From the NCBI RefSeq assembly GCF_019693445.1, contig NZ_JAHRBL010000011.1:1-64000 (forward strand): DNA of 64,000 nucleotides, written 5' to 3'. The stretch comes from Deinococcus aquaedulcis. GTDB lineage: Bacteria > Deinococcota > Deinococci > Deinococcales > Deinococcaceae. Each line of letters begins with the position of its first letter. Within the stretch, counting starts at the first letter, position 1. This document shows positions 33,975 through 42,772 of the stretch, one piece after another. The notes beneath the pieces were generated by a model. The model did no database searches. It saw only the letters and a program-made list of their open reading frames with translations, and was not told the origin of the DNA. The position numbers and the translations under genes were made by a program.

Positions 33975-35219
33975 TTACCGCCGGCCGTACCCGCCGCCGC
34001 CCATTTCCGGCGTGCTGGTGCTGCGGGCGTCGCCCCGGCCCGCGTCGCCGCGTCCAGGGGTCTGGGTGGGGGCGGTGGCGCCAAAGCCCTGCACGGGCGC
34101 GCTGCCGTAGCCGGCTGGGGCCGCCGCTGCCCCGCCTGCCTGCCCAATCGTGGGGTCATTCGCCAGTCGGGCAAATTCCTTGGCGTCCACCGCACGCTCC
34201 ACGCCGGTATCGAAGGAAATCACGCGGCGGCGGTACAGGTTGGCCAGGAAGGCGTCCATGGTGACCATGCCCTCGCGCGCCCCGGTCTGCATGACACTGG
34301 TGATCTGGAAGGTCTTGCCCTCACGGATCAGCGCGCGCACGGCGGGATTGGCGATCAGGAGTTCGTAGGCCAGGATGCGGCCCTGGCCGTCCAGGCGCGG
34401 CAGCAGCTGCTGGGTCATGACCGCCACGAGGTTGTTCGCCAGCTGCACGCGAATCTGCTCCTGCTGCTCTTCGGGGAACACGTCCACGATACGGTCAATG
34501 GATTCCGGCGCGCTGTTCGTGTGCAGGGTGCCCATCACCAGGTGACCGGTTTCGGCGGCGGTCACGGCGGCCTTGATGGTCTCGTAGTCACGCATTTCGC
34601 CCACCAGAATCACGTCGGGGGCCTGGCGCAGCACGGCGCGCAGGGCGTCGTTGAAGCTCATGGTGTCGGCCCCCACCTCGCGCTGGTTGATGATGGACTG
34701 CTTGTGCGTGTGCATGAACTCGATGGGGTCTTCGATGGTCATGATGTGCAGCCGCTTGGTGGTGTTGATGTGGTCAATCATGGCCGCCAGGGTGGTGGAC
34801 TTGCCCGAACCCGTGGGCCCGGTCACCAGCACCAGCCCGCGCGGCGCGTTCGAGATGTCCACCACGCTCTGGGGCAGGCCCATTTCCTGGGCGCTCTTGA
34901 TCTTGGTGGGAATCAGGCGCAGCACGCCGCCCACGTTGCCGCGCTGCATAAAGGCGTTCACGCGGAAGCGCGCCTTTTCCCCCAGGGCAAACGAGAAGTC
35001 CAGTTCGCGCCGCTCTTCGAAGGTGCGCTGCTGCTTTTCGTTCATCATGGAGTACATCAGCTTGCGGGTGTCGGTGGGGCCCAGTTCGGAAAAGCCCTGG
35101 GCGTCGTACACCCCCTGCAGCTTGAACTGCGGCGAGAGCCCGACAGTGATGATCACGTCGGAGGCGCCTTTTTCGGCGGCAAAACGCAGAATATCGGTGA
35201 TGTCGGCGGGCTGGGTCAT
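33975..35219 (-). CDS. pilT: Type IV pilus retraction ATPase PilT
   Basis: 414 aa. An N-terminal PAS-like domain precedes the GspE-type ATPase: Walker A GPTGSGKST (about 134-142), Asp box TIEDPIEF, Walker B ILVGEMRDYETI and the His box GHLVMGTLHTN. The PilT-specific AIRNLIRE-type segment appears as NPAVRALIREGKTFQI. The last 60 residues are Gly/Ala/Pro-rich and low complexity, an extension beyond the usual PilT length. It powers pilus retraction for twitching and DNA uptake. It follows pilB by 52 bases. Confidence 0.96.
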   Translation of the reverse strand: MTQPADITDILRFAAEKGASDVIITVGLSPQFKLQGVYDAQGFSELGPTDTRKLMYSMMNEKQQRTFEERRELDFSFALGEKARFRVNAFMQRGNVGGVLRLIPTKIKSAQEMGLPQSVVDISNAPRGLVLVTGPTGSGKSTTLAAMIDHINTTKRLHIMTIEDPIEFMHTHKQSIINQREVGADTMSFNDALRAVLRQAPDVILVGEMRDYETIKAAVTAAETGHLVMGTLHTNSAPESIDRIVDVFPEEQQEQIRVQLANNLVAVMTQQLLPRLDGQGRILAYELLIANPAVRALIREGKTFQITSVMQTGAREGMVTMDAFLANLYRRRVISFDTGVERAVDAKEFARLANDPTIGQAGGAAAAPAGYGSAPVQGFGATAPTQTPGRGDAGRGDARSTSTPEMGGGGYGRR

Positions 35220-35271
35220 GGGGGGCTACCTCGGGGTGGGGGAGAGGGGGCGGGAGCAGGGGGGCTCGGGG

Positions 35272-37947
35272 TTACTTGCTGGTTACTGCCAGCACTTCTT
35301 CCAGGGTGGTGATGCCGGCCAGGGCCTTGTCAATGCCGTCCTGGCGCAGCGTTTTCATGCCGCTTTGCTTGATGGCGACCTCGGTGATCTCGGTGGCGTT
35401 CTTGCCCGCGCCGATGGCCACGCGCAGCGGCTCGTCAATCACCATCAGTTCGTGAATGCCCATGCGGCCCTTGTAGCCAGTGCCGCCGCAGCGGTTGCAG
35501 CCCGCGCCGCGCATCAGCTGGGCGCCCATCAGGTCGCGCTCCGTAATGCCGAGGCGGCGCAGCACGTCGGGATCGGCGTTCGTGGGGGCCTTGCAGTCGT
35601 TGCAGACCTTGCGCACGAGGCGCTGGGCCACCACGCCCACCACGGCGGCGCCGATGTTGAAGTGCTCCACGCCCATTTCTTCCAGACGCACGATGGCGCC
35701 GGGGGCGTCGTTGGTGTGCAGCGTGGCCAGCACCAAGTGGCCCGTCAGCGCGGCTTCCACGGCGATCTTGGCCGTTTCGGTGTCGCGGATCTCGCCCACG
35801 AAAATGATGTCCGGGTCCTGACGCAGGAAGGCGCGCAGGGCGCGGGCGAAGGTCATGCCCGCCACGTTGTTCACCTGTGACTGGATGATGCCCGGAATCT
35901 CGTACTCCACCGGGTCCTCAATGGTCGTGGTGTTCTTCTCGGGCACCGCGATGCGCTTGAGGGTGGAAAAGGAGGTAAAGGATTTGCCCGAACCCGTGGG
36001 GCCAGTCACCAGGAAGATGCCGTTGGGCTTGTGGATGGTGTCCAGGTAGCGCTGGTAGTTGTGCTCGGAAAAGCCCAGCTGCTCGACCTCGGGGATGTTG
36101 CTGGCCTTTTGCAGCAGACGCATGACGGCCTTTTCGCCGTACACCGTGGGCAGGGTCGAGAGACGCAGGTCAAGGTCAATGGAGCCCTTCTTGAAGCGCA
36201 CGCGGCCGTCCTGCGGAACGCGCCGCTCGGAGATGTCCAGACTGCCCAGAATCTTGATGCGCGCCAGGATGCTCTGGGCACTGCCCTTGGGCAGCGCGTT
36301 CTGCTCGCGCAAGATGCCGTCCACCCGGTAGCGCACGCGCAGGGCGGTTTCAGTGGGCTCAATGTGAATATCTGAGGCTTCCTGCAGCGCGGCCTCGCGG
36401 ATGATGTTGTCCACCACGCGCACGACCGCGTTGTCGTCCAGGCCCGCCGAGATGTCCACGTCGTCGGCGCGCTTGCTTTCCTTCTCGCGCTTGTTGCTTT
36501 CCTGCACCAGTTTCTGGTTCAGGTCGGCCATGTCCTTGTTGCCGAAATAGCGCTCGATCAGGCGGATGATGTCCTTTTCCGCCATCACGGCCGGCACGAT
36601 CTCGCGCCCCGTGATCAGCTTCAGGTCGTCCAGCGCGAACACGTTGCGCGGGTCTTTCATGGCGATCACCAGCGACTCGCCCTGCAGCCGGATAGGCACC
36701 ACGCCGTAGCGCCGCGCGGTGGCTTCGGGGATCATCAGCGCCACTTTGGCGTCTGGTGGGTTCTGAACAGGATCAAGGAACTCGTAGCCCAGCTGCGCAG
36801 CCAGCGAGCGCGCCAGCATTTCTGGGCTCAGCTTGCCGGACTGCACCAGGGTGTCTTCCAGGCGCCCGCCCCCGGCGTTCTGCTTTTGCAGGGCGTTGTC
36901 AATCTCGTCGGCGCCTGCGAAGCCCAGTTCCACGATCACCTCGCCCAGCGCCTTGACGCGGCCCTCTCTGGCCTGCACCTGCAGCGCTTCACGCAGTTGC
37001 GCGCGCGACAGCGTGCCCTGCTGCACCATCTGCTCGCCCAGTCGCCCGCGCTGCGGATAGAAGCGCTCGATCAGCAGTTCCACGTCCGACGGCTTGGCCA
37101 GGATCAGGTTCACGGAGCGGCCAATAAGGGCTTCCAGGTCGTCGCGCTTGCGCGGGTCGCTGGTGACCACGGTCACGCCCGTATCGGTCTCGTCTACCGG
37201 TACAGCGGTCAGGCGCAGGGCGTCGGCACGCAGCATGGCGCCCAGCACGTCCTCGCTGGGCTGGAAGTCGCGGGGGTTGCGCAGGAACACGGTGCCGGCC
37301 TGCTCGGCCAGCACCTCGTACAGCTGATCTTCGGTGATCGCCTTCTGGGCAATCAGGGTGGCCCCCAGCGGCTCGCCGGTCTGCTGCTGGGCGTCCAGCG
37401 CCATCTGCAGCTGGGCGTCGGTGATCAGGCCGCGCGCAATCAGGCGCTGGCCCATCATGCCGCCGCCGCTGCCGCCCTCCTCGGCGGGCAATTCCGCCGA
37501 GAGGTTCAGTTCGGGGTAGTTGGTGGCAATGGCCCACATAATCTGGTCGCGCAGGGCCTGGTAGGGCTCAATGTTCAGGCCGCTGTCGTCTTCCAGCGCC
37601 TCAATGGCGTAGCTGGACAGCGGGTCCACAATCGCCACGCGCAGGGTGCCGCCGTCCAGGCCAAAGGGAAAGGCCTGCACGTTCAGCGCCGTTTGGGCGC
37701 GCACGGCGCTCAGGGCCGCCGGGTCCGGCGTGACCACCAGCAGGTTCACCAGCGGAATGCCCAGCGCCTCTTCAATGGCGCGGGCAATGCGCTTTTCGCC
37801 CACCAGCCCCGAATCAATCAGGATGTCGGCGAGGCGCCCACCCACCTCGGCGTGGCGCACCAGGGCCTTTTGCAGGTCCGAGTCGTTGACATACCCCTGC
37901 TCCAGCAGGATGGCGCCCAGGCGCCGGTCACCGATAGAAAGTGCCAT
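35272..37947 (-). CDS. pilB: Type IV pilus assembly ATPase PilB/PilF with three MshEN-type N domains
   Basis: 891 aa. Three N-terminal GSPII_E_N repeats with the RLGxxLxxxGxL type c-di-GMP-binding pattern start at RLGAILLEQGYV, GQRLIARGLITDAQL and RLGEQMVQQGTLS. The ATPase core has Walker A GPTGSGKSF (about 650), TIEDPVEY, Walker B IIFVGEIRDTET and the tetra-Cys Zn motif CNDCKAP...GCNRCGGTGYKG. The three-repeat form matches Thermus PilF. It drives pilus extension and transformation. AAGGAG precedes the ATG. Confidence 0.95.
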   Translation of the reverse strand: MALSIGDRRLGAILLEQGYVNDSDLQKALVRHAEVGGRLADILIDSGLVGEKRIARAIEEALGIPLVNLLVVTPDPAALSAVRAQTALNVQAFPFGLDGGTLRVAIVDPLSSYAIEALEDDSGLNIEPYQALRDQIMWAIATNYPELNLSAELPAEEGGSGGGMMGQRLIARGLITDAQLQMALDAQQQTGEPLGATLIAQKAITEDQLYEVLAEQAGTVFLRNPRDFQPSEDVLGAMLRADALRLTAVPVDETDTGVTVVTSDPRKRDDLEALIGRSVNLILAKPSDVELLIERFYPQRGRLGEQMVQQGTLSRAQLREALQVQAREGRVKALGEVIVELGFAGADEIDNALQKQNAGGGRLEDTLVQSGKLSPEMLARSLAAQLGYEFLDPVQNPPDAKVALMIPEATARRYGVVPIRLQGESLVIAMKDPRNVFALDDLKLITGREIVPAVMAEKDIIRLIERYFGNKDMADLNQKLVQESNKREKESKRADDVDISAGLDDNAVVRVVDNIIREAALQEASDIHIEPTETALRVRYRVDGILREQNALPKGSAQSILARIKILGSLDISERRVPQDGRVRFKKGSIDLDLRLSTLPTVYGEKAVMRLLQKASNIPEVEQLGFSEHNYQRYLDTIHKPNGIFLVTGPTGSGKSFTSFSTLKRIAVPEKNTTTIEDPVEYEIPGIIQSQVNNVAGMTFARALRAFLRQDPDIIFVGEIRDTETAKIAVEAALTGHLVLATLHTNDAPGAIVRLEEMGVEHFNIGAAVVGVVAQRLVRKVCNDCKAPTNADPDVLRRLGITERDLMGAQLMRGAGCNRCGGTGYKGRMGIHELMVIDEPLRVAIGAGKNATEITEVAIKQSGMKTLRQDGIDKALAGITTLEEVLAVTSK

Positions 37948-37971
37948 TGTTCATCTCTCCTTGTGGCGCCG

Positions 37972-38478
37972 TCAGGGCCGCCAGTCGTGGCCGTAGCGTT
38001 TGAGCACCGCGCGTTCCAGCCGTCTGGCCACGCGGGTATGCGGTAAGGAATTGCTGGCCAGGGGCCGCACCAGAATGGTGTGCATGCCGCTCAGGTTGCC
38101 GCCCAGAACGTCGGTAAACACCTGATCGCCCACCATGCCCACCTGCTCGGGCCGCAATTTCAGGGCGCCGATGGCGCGGCGAAAGGCGCGGGGATTGGGC
38201 TTGCCCGCCAGCCCCACGCCCTGAAAGCCCAGATGCTCCAGCCAGTAGGTCGCGCGGCGATCCGTGGCGTTGCTCAGCAGGTACAGCCGGATGCCCGCCA
38301 GTTTCAGGTCGCGCGCCCAGCGCATAACCCCGGCGGCGCCGTCCTTCTCGTAGCTGCCGTAGGGCACCAGCGTGTTGTCCAGGTCCAGCAGCAGGCCGCG
38401 CAGGCCCCGCCGGGCCAGGAATTCGGGGGTAATCTCGGTGACGTGATCAATCACGTCCTGGGGGCGCAGCATGCTCAT
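37972..38478 (-). CDS. YqeG-family HAD-type phosphatase
   Basis: 168 aa. HAD motifs: LLLDLDNTLVPYG (nucleophile Asp and DxDxT), LYLLSNAT (motif II Ser), GLAGKPNPRAF (Lys) and MVGDQVFTDVLGG (acidic motif IV). The YqeG family resembles mitochondrial PGP phosphatase. The start ATG 38478 overlaps the pgeF stop (ATGA), so translation is coupled. Substrate not assigned from sequence. Confidence 0.85.
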   Translation of the reverse strand: MSMLRPQDVIDHVTEITPEFLARRGLRGLLLDLDNTLVPYGSYEKDGAAGVMRWARDLKLAGIRLYLLSNATDRRATYWLEHLGFQGVGLAGKPNPRAFRRAIGALKLRPEQVGMVGDQVFTDVLGGNLSGMHTILVRPLASNSLPHTRVARRLERAVLKRYGHDWRP

Positions 38479-39245
38479 GCCTGGCCTCCCGGGGCCCGCT
38501 CTGGGCCGCGCTGGCCGATCACAGCCCACATGCGGCCGGTGCGCCCCGCGTCGCGGCGGTAGGAATAAAAGTCGGCCTCAGTGGAGCAGCGGCCACTGAC
38601 CCAGAGATTGGCCGCCGGCACGCCGGCTTGACGCAGCACCTCGCCGTTCGCCCAGGCGAGGTCCAGGTGGGGGGTGCCGGCCCGGCGCGTCACGGCTCCG
38701 CCCAGGCCCGCCGCCTCAAAGTCGGCGGCCACGCCCTCGCCCACCGGGTAGGCGGCGGCGCCAATGCCGGGGCCCACGGCGGCGCGCAGGCGCTCCGGGC
38801 GGGCGCCCAGCGCGGTCATGGCCGCCACCGTGCGCGTCGCAATGCCGCCCAGGGTGCCCTTCCAGCCCGCGTGGGCCGCGCCCAGCACCCCGGCCTCCGG
38901 GTCTTCCAGCAGCAGCGGGTAGCAGTCGGCGGTGCCGATGGCCAGCAGGACCCCGGGGCGGTCGGTCACCAGCGCGTCGCCGGTCCAGTGGCCGCCCGTG
39001 CGGGCGTGGACCACCTCCACGCCGTGCACCTGCGTCAGGCGGGCCACCTGCGTGGGCTCAAAGCCCAGCGCCGCACACAGGCGCGAGCGGTTTTCGGCCA
39101 CATGGGCAGGGTCGTCCTCGCGGTCATCCAGGTTCAGGCCGGCGTAGGGCGGGCGCGACACGCCCCCAGCACGCGTACTGAACGCATGCGGCGCAGTGAG
39201 GTGCGGCGCGTGAAGAAGCATCAGGCGTTCAGTATTCCGCGTCAT
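38475..39245 (-). CDS. pgeF: Peptidoglycan editing factor / YfiH-type polyphenol oxidase (PgeF)
   Basis: 256 aa. Copper/zinc motifs of the family are present: TQVHGVEVV, GTADCYPLLL, GAAHAGWKGTLGGI (HAGWRG type) and GRCSTEADFYSYRRD. These proteins are described as laccase-like and, in other bacteria, as purine nucleoside phosphorylases or peptidoglycan L-Ser editing factors, so the exact reaction is open. Start: ATG 39245 or, eight residues in, ATG 39221, the latter nine bases after AATACT. The upstream region carries a G-quadruplex motif. Confidence 0.88.
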   Translation of the reverse strand: MTRNTERLMLLHAPHLTAPHAFSTRAGGVSRPPYAGLNLDDREDDPAHVAENRSRLCAALGFEPTQVARLTQVHGVEVVHARTGGHWTGDALVTDRPGVLLAIGTADCYPLLLEDPEAGVLGAAHAGWKGTLGGIATRTVAAMTALGARPERLRAAVGPGIGAAAYPVGEGVAADFEAAGLGGAVTRRAGTPHLDLAWANGEVLRQAGVPAANLWVSGRCSTEADFYSYRRDAGRTGRMWAVIGQRGPERAPGGQA

Positions 39246-39263
39246 GTCTCACCAGATTCTGAC

Positions 39264-39294
39264 GGGGGGGGTGGGGGGGGTGGGTGAAGGTGGG
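39264..39294 (+). other. G-quadruplex motif between pgeF and fabI
   Basis: G8 T G8 T G3, seven bases, G3 on the plus strand meets the G3+N1-7 rule four times over. It lies 18 bases upstream of the pgeF start (C-rich on its strand) and 105 bases before fabI. Confidence 0.6.
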
Positions 39295-39386
39295 CACTGA
39301 AGTCAGAGGGAGGGGAGAGGGTGATGGGCGCGCACCGCCCAGTTGCCCTTTTGCACCCGCTTCAGCGCGCCGCCCCCGGGGGCTGC

Positions 39387-39392
39387 TACAGT
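39387..39392 (+). promoter_or_regulatory. -10 element (TACAGT) of leaderless fabI
   Basis: TACAGT ends seven bases before ATG 39400. Confidence 0.7.
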
Positions 39393-39399
39393 CCCCCGC

Positions 39400-40191
39400 A
39401 TGACGGTCCAGATTGATCTTTCCGACAAAACGGCCCTGGTGATGGGCGTGGCCAACGCGCGCAGCCTGGGCTGGGCCATCGCCGAGCAGCTGCTCTCTGC
39501 AGGCTGCCGGGTGGGCTTCTCCTACCAGGGCGAGCGCCTGAAGGGCGAACTCGACAAGCTGCTGGCCGGCCGTGAAGGCGTGTGGAGCCAGCAGGCCGAC
39601 GCCACGGTGGACGAGGATCTGGCCGCCCTGTTCGCCCGGGTGAAAGAGGAATTCGGGCACCTGGATTACCTCGTGCACTCCATCGCCTTTGCGCCGCGCA
39701 CGGCGATGGACGGCCGCTTTCTGGACACCACCCCCGAGGACTGGAACACGGCCCTGAACGTCAGCGCCTACACGCTGGTTTCTACCGCCCGCCACGCTGA
39801 AGGACTGCTGCGCCCCGGCGCGAGCATCATCAGCCTCACCTATCACGCCTCGCAGCAGGTGGTGCCCAAGTACAACGTGATGGGTGTGGCCAAGGCTGCC
39901 CTGGAAGCTGCCACCCGTTACCTCGCCGCCGAGATGGGCGGCAGCGGCGTGCGCGTAAACACCATCAGCGCCGGGCCCATGCGCACCATTGCGGCGCGCT
40001 CCATTCCGGGCTTTGGCACCATGTACGAAAAAGCCGCCGCCAGCGCGCCCCTAGGCCGCAATGCCACGCCTGAAGAGGTGGGCAAGCTCGCCCTGTTCCT
40101 GCTCTCAGACCTGGGCAGCGGTGTGACCGGCCAGACGGTGTACGTGGACGCGGGCGCCAGCATCATGAGCATGAAACTGGAGCAGAACTGA
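39400..40191 (+). CDS. fabI: Enoyl-ACP reductase FabI (NADH)
   Basis: 263 aa short-chain dehydrogenase. GVANARSLGWAIAEQL is the nucleotide-binding loop of FabI, YLVHSIAFAP the core strand, and the catalytic pattern is Y148 and Y158 with K165 (TYHASQQVVPKYNVMGVAK; E. coli Y146, Y156, K163). The substrate-loop region GPMRTIAARSIPGF follows. It reduces the enoyl double bond in fatty acid elongation. The leaderless start replaces a 19-residue upstream extension of the open frame. Confidence 0.96.
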   Translation: MTVQIDLSDKTALVMGVANARSLGWAIAEQLLSAGCRVGFSYQGERLKGELDKLLAGREGVWSQQADATVDEDLAALFARVKEEFGHLDYLVHSIAFAPRTAMDGRFLDTTPEDWNTALNVSAYTLVSTARHAEGLLRPGASIISLTYHASQQVVPKYNVMGVAKAALEAATRYLAAEMGGSGVRVNTISAGPMRTIAARSIPGFGTMYEKAAASAPLGRNATPEEVGKLALFLLSDLGSGVTGQTVYVDAGASIMSMKLEQN

Positions 40192-40214
40192 CGGGGGGCG
40201 CCCCCCGGCCCCGC

Positions 40215-40220
40215 TATGCT
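40215..40220 (+). promoter_or_regulatory. -10 element (TATGCT) of the isochorismatase-like gene
   Basis: TATGCT ends seven bases before ATG 40228. An earlier in-frame ATG (40216) lies inside this hexamer and is rejected as start. Confidence 0.65.
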
Positions 40221-40227
40221 GCGGCCC

Positions 40228-40638
40228 ATGCCGCTGACCCCACACGCCCTGCTGCTGCTGCACGCCCAGCGCGCCTTTCTGGACGGCCGGGCCGACGAGC
40301 GCGCCCTGGCCCGCGCCTGGGCCCACCAGACCCTGGCCGCGCGGGCCAATGGCTGGCTGGTGGCCGTGGTGCAGTGGGACGCGCCCCCCGGGGCCGACTG
40401 GACCACACTGTTCAAACCCTGGACCCTGCACCCGGATTTCCGGGTGGAACACGGCGACCTGCTGGTGCGCGCCGGGACCCCCGACGCCTTTGCGGATTCG
40501 GACCTGGGCGCCGCCCTGCACACCCGCGCGGTGCAGACCCTGCACCCCCTGGGCCTGCCGGACACCCCCGAATGGACCGCCACCCTGGCCGGGGCCCAGG
40601 CCCAGGGCTTTGTGGTGGCGCCCCTGAAGCCACTATGA
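40228..40638 (+). CDS. Degenerate isochorismatase-like protein
   Basis: 136 aa. The order of strands and helices resembles a shortened cysteine hydrolase/isochorismatase: ALLLLHAQRAFLDG at the first strand, NGWLVAVVQWDAPPG, a long loop, GDLLVRAGTPDAF, and GAQAQGFVVAP at the end. The three catalytic positions appear changed: the first-strand Asp is His (LLLLHAQ), the Lys position is Arg (LLVRAG), and the Cys-bearing segment has no Cys. If correctly assigned it is catalytically dead. It is followed 13 bases later by the M42 peptidase. Confidence 0.6.
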   Translation: MPLTPHALLLLHAQRAFLDGRADERALARAWAHQTLAARANGWLVAVVQWDAPPGADWTTLFKPWTLHPDFRVEHGDLLVRAGTPDAFADSDLGAALHTRAVQTLHPLGLPDTPEWTATLAGAQAQGFVVAPLKPL

Positions 40639-40651
40639 ATTGGGAGACCCC

Positions 40652-41686
40652 ATGAACCTGGACCACACACTGGACCTGCTGGTGCGGCTGCTTGCCACCC
40701 CCAGCCCCACGGGCTTCACCGAGCAGGCCGTGGCCCTGCTGGACACCGAACTGCGCGCCCTGGGCGTGACCCCGGCCCGCACCCGCAAGGGCGCGCTGAC
40801 CTGGGAGGTGCCGGGGACGCGGGAGGGCCACGTCACCTTCAGCGGCCATGTGGACACGCTGGGCGCCATGGTCAAGGAGATCAAGCCATCCGGGCGCCTG
40901 CGGTTGTGGGCCGTGGGCGGCTACGACTGGGCCACCGTGGAAGGCGAGGACGTGCGGGTGCACACCCAGGACGGCCGCGAGCTGACCGGCACCGTGGTCA
41001 ACGTGCGCCAGAGCACCCATGTCCACGGCGCCGCCCTGCGCGAGCTGAAACGCGAGGCCGCCGTGATGGAGGTGCGCCTGGACGAGCGGGTGTTCAGCGC
41101 CGCCGACGTTCGGGCCCTGGGCGCCGCCGTGGGCGATTTCGTGAGCTTCGATGCCCGGCCCCGCGTGACCCCGGCCGGGTACGTGAAGGCCCGCCACCTG
41201 GACAACAAGGCGGCGGTGGCGGTGTTCGTGGGCGTGACCCGGGAACTGCTGGCCCACCCGGCGCCGGTCACGGCGGCCTTTCACATCACCACGTACGAAG
41301 AGGTGGGCCACGGCGCCGCCACCGGCATTCCGCCCCACACCGACGAACTGATCGCCGTGGACATGGCGGCCGTGGGCGAGGGCCAGACGAGCAGCGAACA
41401 CCATGTAACCCTGTGCGTGGCCGATGCCGGAGGGCCCTACGACCACGCGCTGGGCGGGCGCCTGCGGGCCGCTGCGGCCCACGCCGGGCTGGACCTGCGG
41501 GTGGACATCTACCCTTACTACGCCTCCGACGGTACAGCCGCGTGGCGCGCGGGGGGCGACTACCCGGTGGCCCTAATCGGCCCCGGCGTGGACGCCAGCC
41601 ACGCCTATGAACGCACCCACATAGATGCTCTACGCGCCACGGGGGAACTGATGCTGTCTTATCTGCGCTCCGGTCGCCCAGCGTAA
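40652..41686 (+). CDS. M42 family metallopeptidase (possible osmoprotectant-associated aminopeptidase)
   Basis: 344 aa. The dimetal ligands of the M42/M20 fold are visible: SGHVDTLGAMV (first His/Asp), RHLDNKAAVAVF (Asp/Asn), TYEEVGHGAA (Glu-Glu catalytic pair), AVDMAAVGEG and ASHAYERTHIDAL (His). A subfamily of M42 proteins is linked to N-acetylglutaminylglutamine amide synthesis, but the partner genes are not here. GGGAG lies seven bases before ATG 40652. Probably co-transcribed with the preceding gene. Substrate not assigned. Confidence 0.85.
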   Translation: MNLDHTLDLLVRLLATPSPTGFTEQAVALLDTELRALGVTPARTRKGALTWEVPGTREGHVTFSGHVDTLGAMVKEIKPSGRLRLWAVGGYDWATVEGEDVRVHTQDGRELTGTVVNVRQSTHVHGAALRELKREAAVMEVRLDERVFSAADVRALGAAVGDFVSFDARPRVTPAGYVKARHLDNKAAVAVFVGVTRELLAHPAPVTAAFHITTYEEVGHGAATGIPPHTDELIAVDMAAVGEGQTSSEHHVTLCVADAGGPYDHALGGRLRAAAAHAGLDLRVDIYPYYASDGTAAWRAGGDYPVALIGPGVDASHAYERTHIDALRATGELMLSYLRSGRPA

Positions 41687-42021
41687 GAGCTCGTCCAGCT
41701 TCGCCGCCCCCAGCGCCCCCTGGGAAGGGATGAAGCTGTTTTCGGCCCTACGTCCAGCACCTCCTGCGGGGGCAGGGTGCCAAAGCCCGCGTCAAGCACG
41801 TGGCGGCTCAGGCCAGCACCTACAGCATTTCGCCCCGGAGCTCGCTGCGCCGCGTTAACGTCTGGGCCGAGCAGCGCGGCGCTCAGCACTGAATGGAGCG
41901 GAGAAAAAGCAGGGGCGAGCAGCAGCAGCAGGGGGTTGACAGGCCCGCTGGGCCGCATTAGGCAGTTTCACTGCCATCTGCCCCCCAGCCCCACCCCATA
42001 TACTTTCCCCCCTCGTCCCTG
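41687..42021. other. Intergenic region of about 335 bp
   Basis: No convincing gene. On the minus strand an open frame (41659-41958, 99 codons) runs through it, but it lacks Shine-Dalgarno and homologous pattern and overlaps the M42 3' end. It may be a decayed insert. TATACT occurs at 41999-42004, a possible -10, and the IclR promoter lies at 42022. Confidence 0.4.
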
Positions 42022-42027
42022 TAAGCT
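42022..42027 (+). promoter_or_regulatory. -10 element (TAAGCT) of leaderless iclR-type gene
   Basis: TAAGCT ends six bases before GTG 42034. Confidence 0.65.
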
Positions 42028-42033
42028 GGACGA

Positions 42034-42762
42034 GTGCTGTCGTTACAGAAAGCGGCGAACATCCTGGGGGCCTTCAGCGCCGAGCAACCGGAATGGGGCG
42101 TGCGGGCGCTGGCCGCGCACCTGAGCGTGCCCCGCGCCACTGCCCACGCCTATCTGGCGGGCCTCACCGAAGCAGGCTTCCTGCGCCGCACCCCGGCGGG
42201 CAAATACCGCCTGTCGTGGCATCTGGCCGAGATGGGCGCCCAGCTGACCGCCGCGCTGCCCTGGTTCCCGGAGGCCCGCGCCCTCATCACGCGGCTGGCG
42301 CTGGAGGTGCGCTCCGTCGCCTTCCTGTGCATTCTGGAAGGCGAGGAGATCGTGGCCGCCATCCGTGAGCGCCACCCCGACGCTGACATCGACCTGCCGC
42401 TGGATGTCTATCTGCCCGCCACCGCCACCGCCAGCGGCAAGATCCTGTACGCCCACGCCGATCTCACGCCGCGTACCTTCTCAGCCTGCACGCCCAGTTC
42501 GATTACCTCGCTGGACGAATGGCGCACCGAGGTGGCCAAGGTTCGCCGCCTGGGCTACGCCTACTCCATTGAGGAATGGGTGCCCGGCCAGTGCACGCTG
42601 GGGGTGCCGTACCACGCCCTCTCGCACCCCGGCGATCCCCACGGCGAGAGTGTGGTGGCCGCCATCGGCGTACAGATGAGCGCCCAGCGCTACCTGCGCG
42701 AGGAGCGCCACATCCGCGAACGCGTGCTGAGTATCGTCCGCGAAGCCGAAGCGCTGCCGTAA
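42034..42762 (+). CDS. IclR-family transcriptional regulator
   Basis: 242 aa. The N-terminal winged helix (about 1-65) reads MLSLQKAANILGAFS, GVRALAAHLSVPRATAHAYLAGL, LRRTPAGKYRLS. The effector domain includes EVRSVAFLCILEGEEIV, ASGKILYAH and SIEEWVPGQCTLGVP with a conserved Cys, then AAIGVQMSA. It likely controls a catabolic gene, but no target is adjacent. GTG start after TAAGCT. Confidence 0.9.
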   Translation: MLSLQKAANILGAFSAEQPEWGVRALAAHLSVPRATAHAYLAGLTEAGFLRRTPAGKYRLSWHLAEMGAQLTAALPWFPEARALITRLALEVRSVAFLCILEGEEIVAAIRERHPDADIDLPLDVYLPATATASGKILYAHADLTPRTFSACTPSSITSLDEWRTEVAKVRRLGYAYSIEEWVPGQCTLGVPYHALSHPGDPHGESVVAAIGVQMSAQRYLREERHIRERVLSIVREAEALP

Positions 42763-42772
42763 GCGCGAGGGC

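Noticed and set aside
40216..40218. ATG 40216 as start of the isochorismatase-like gene
   Set aside because: It is inside the TATGCT -10; ATG 40228 has the standard seven-base spacing.
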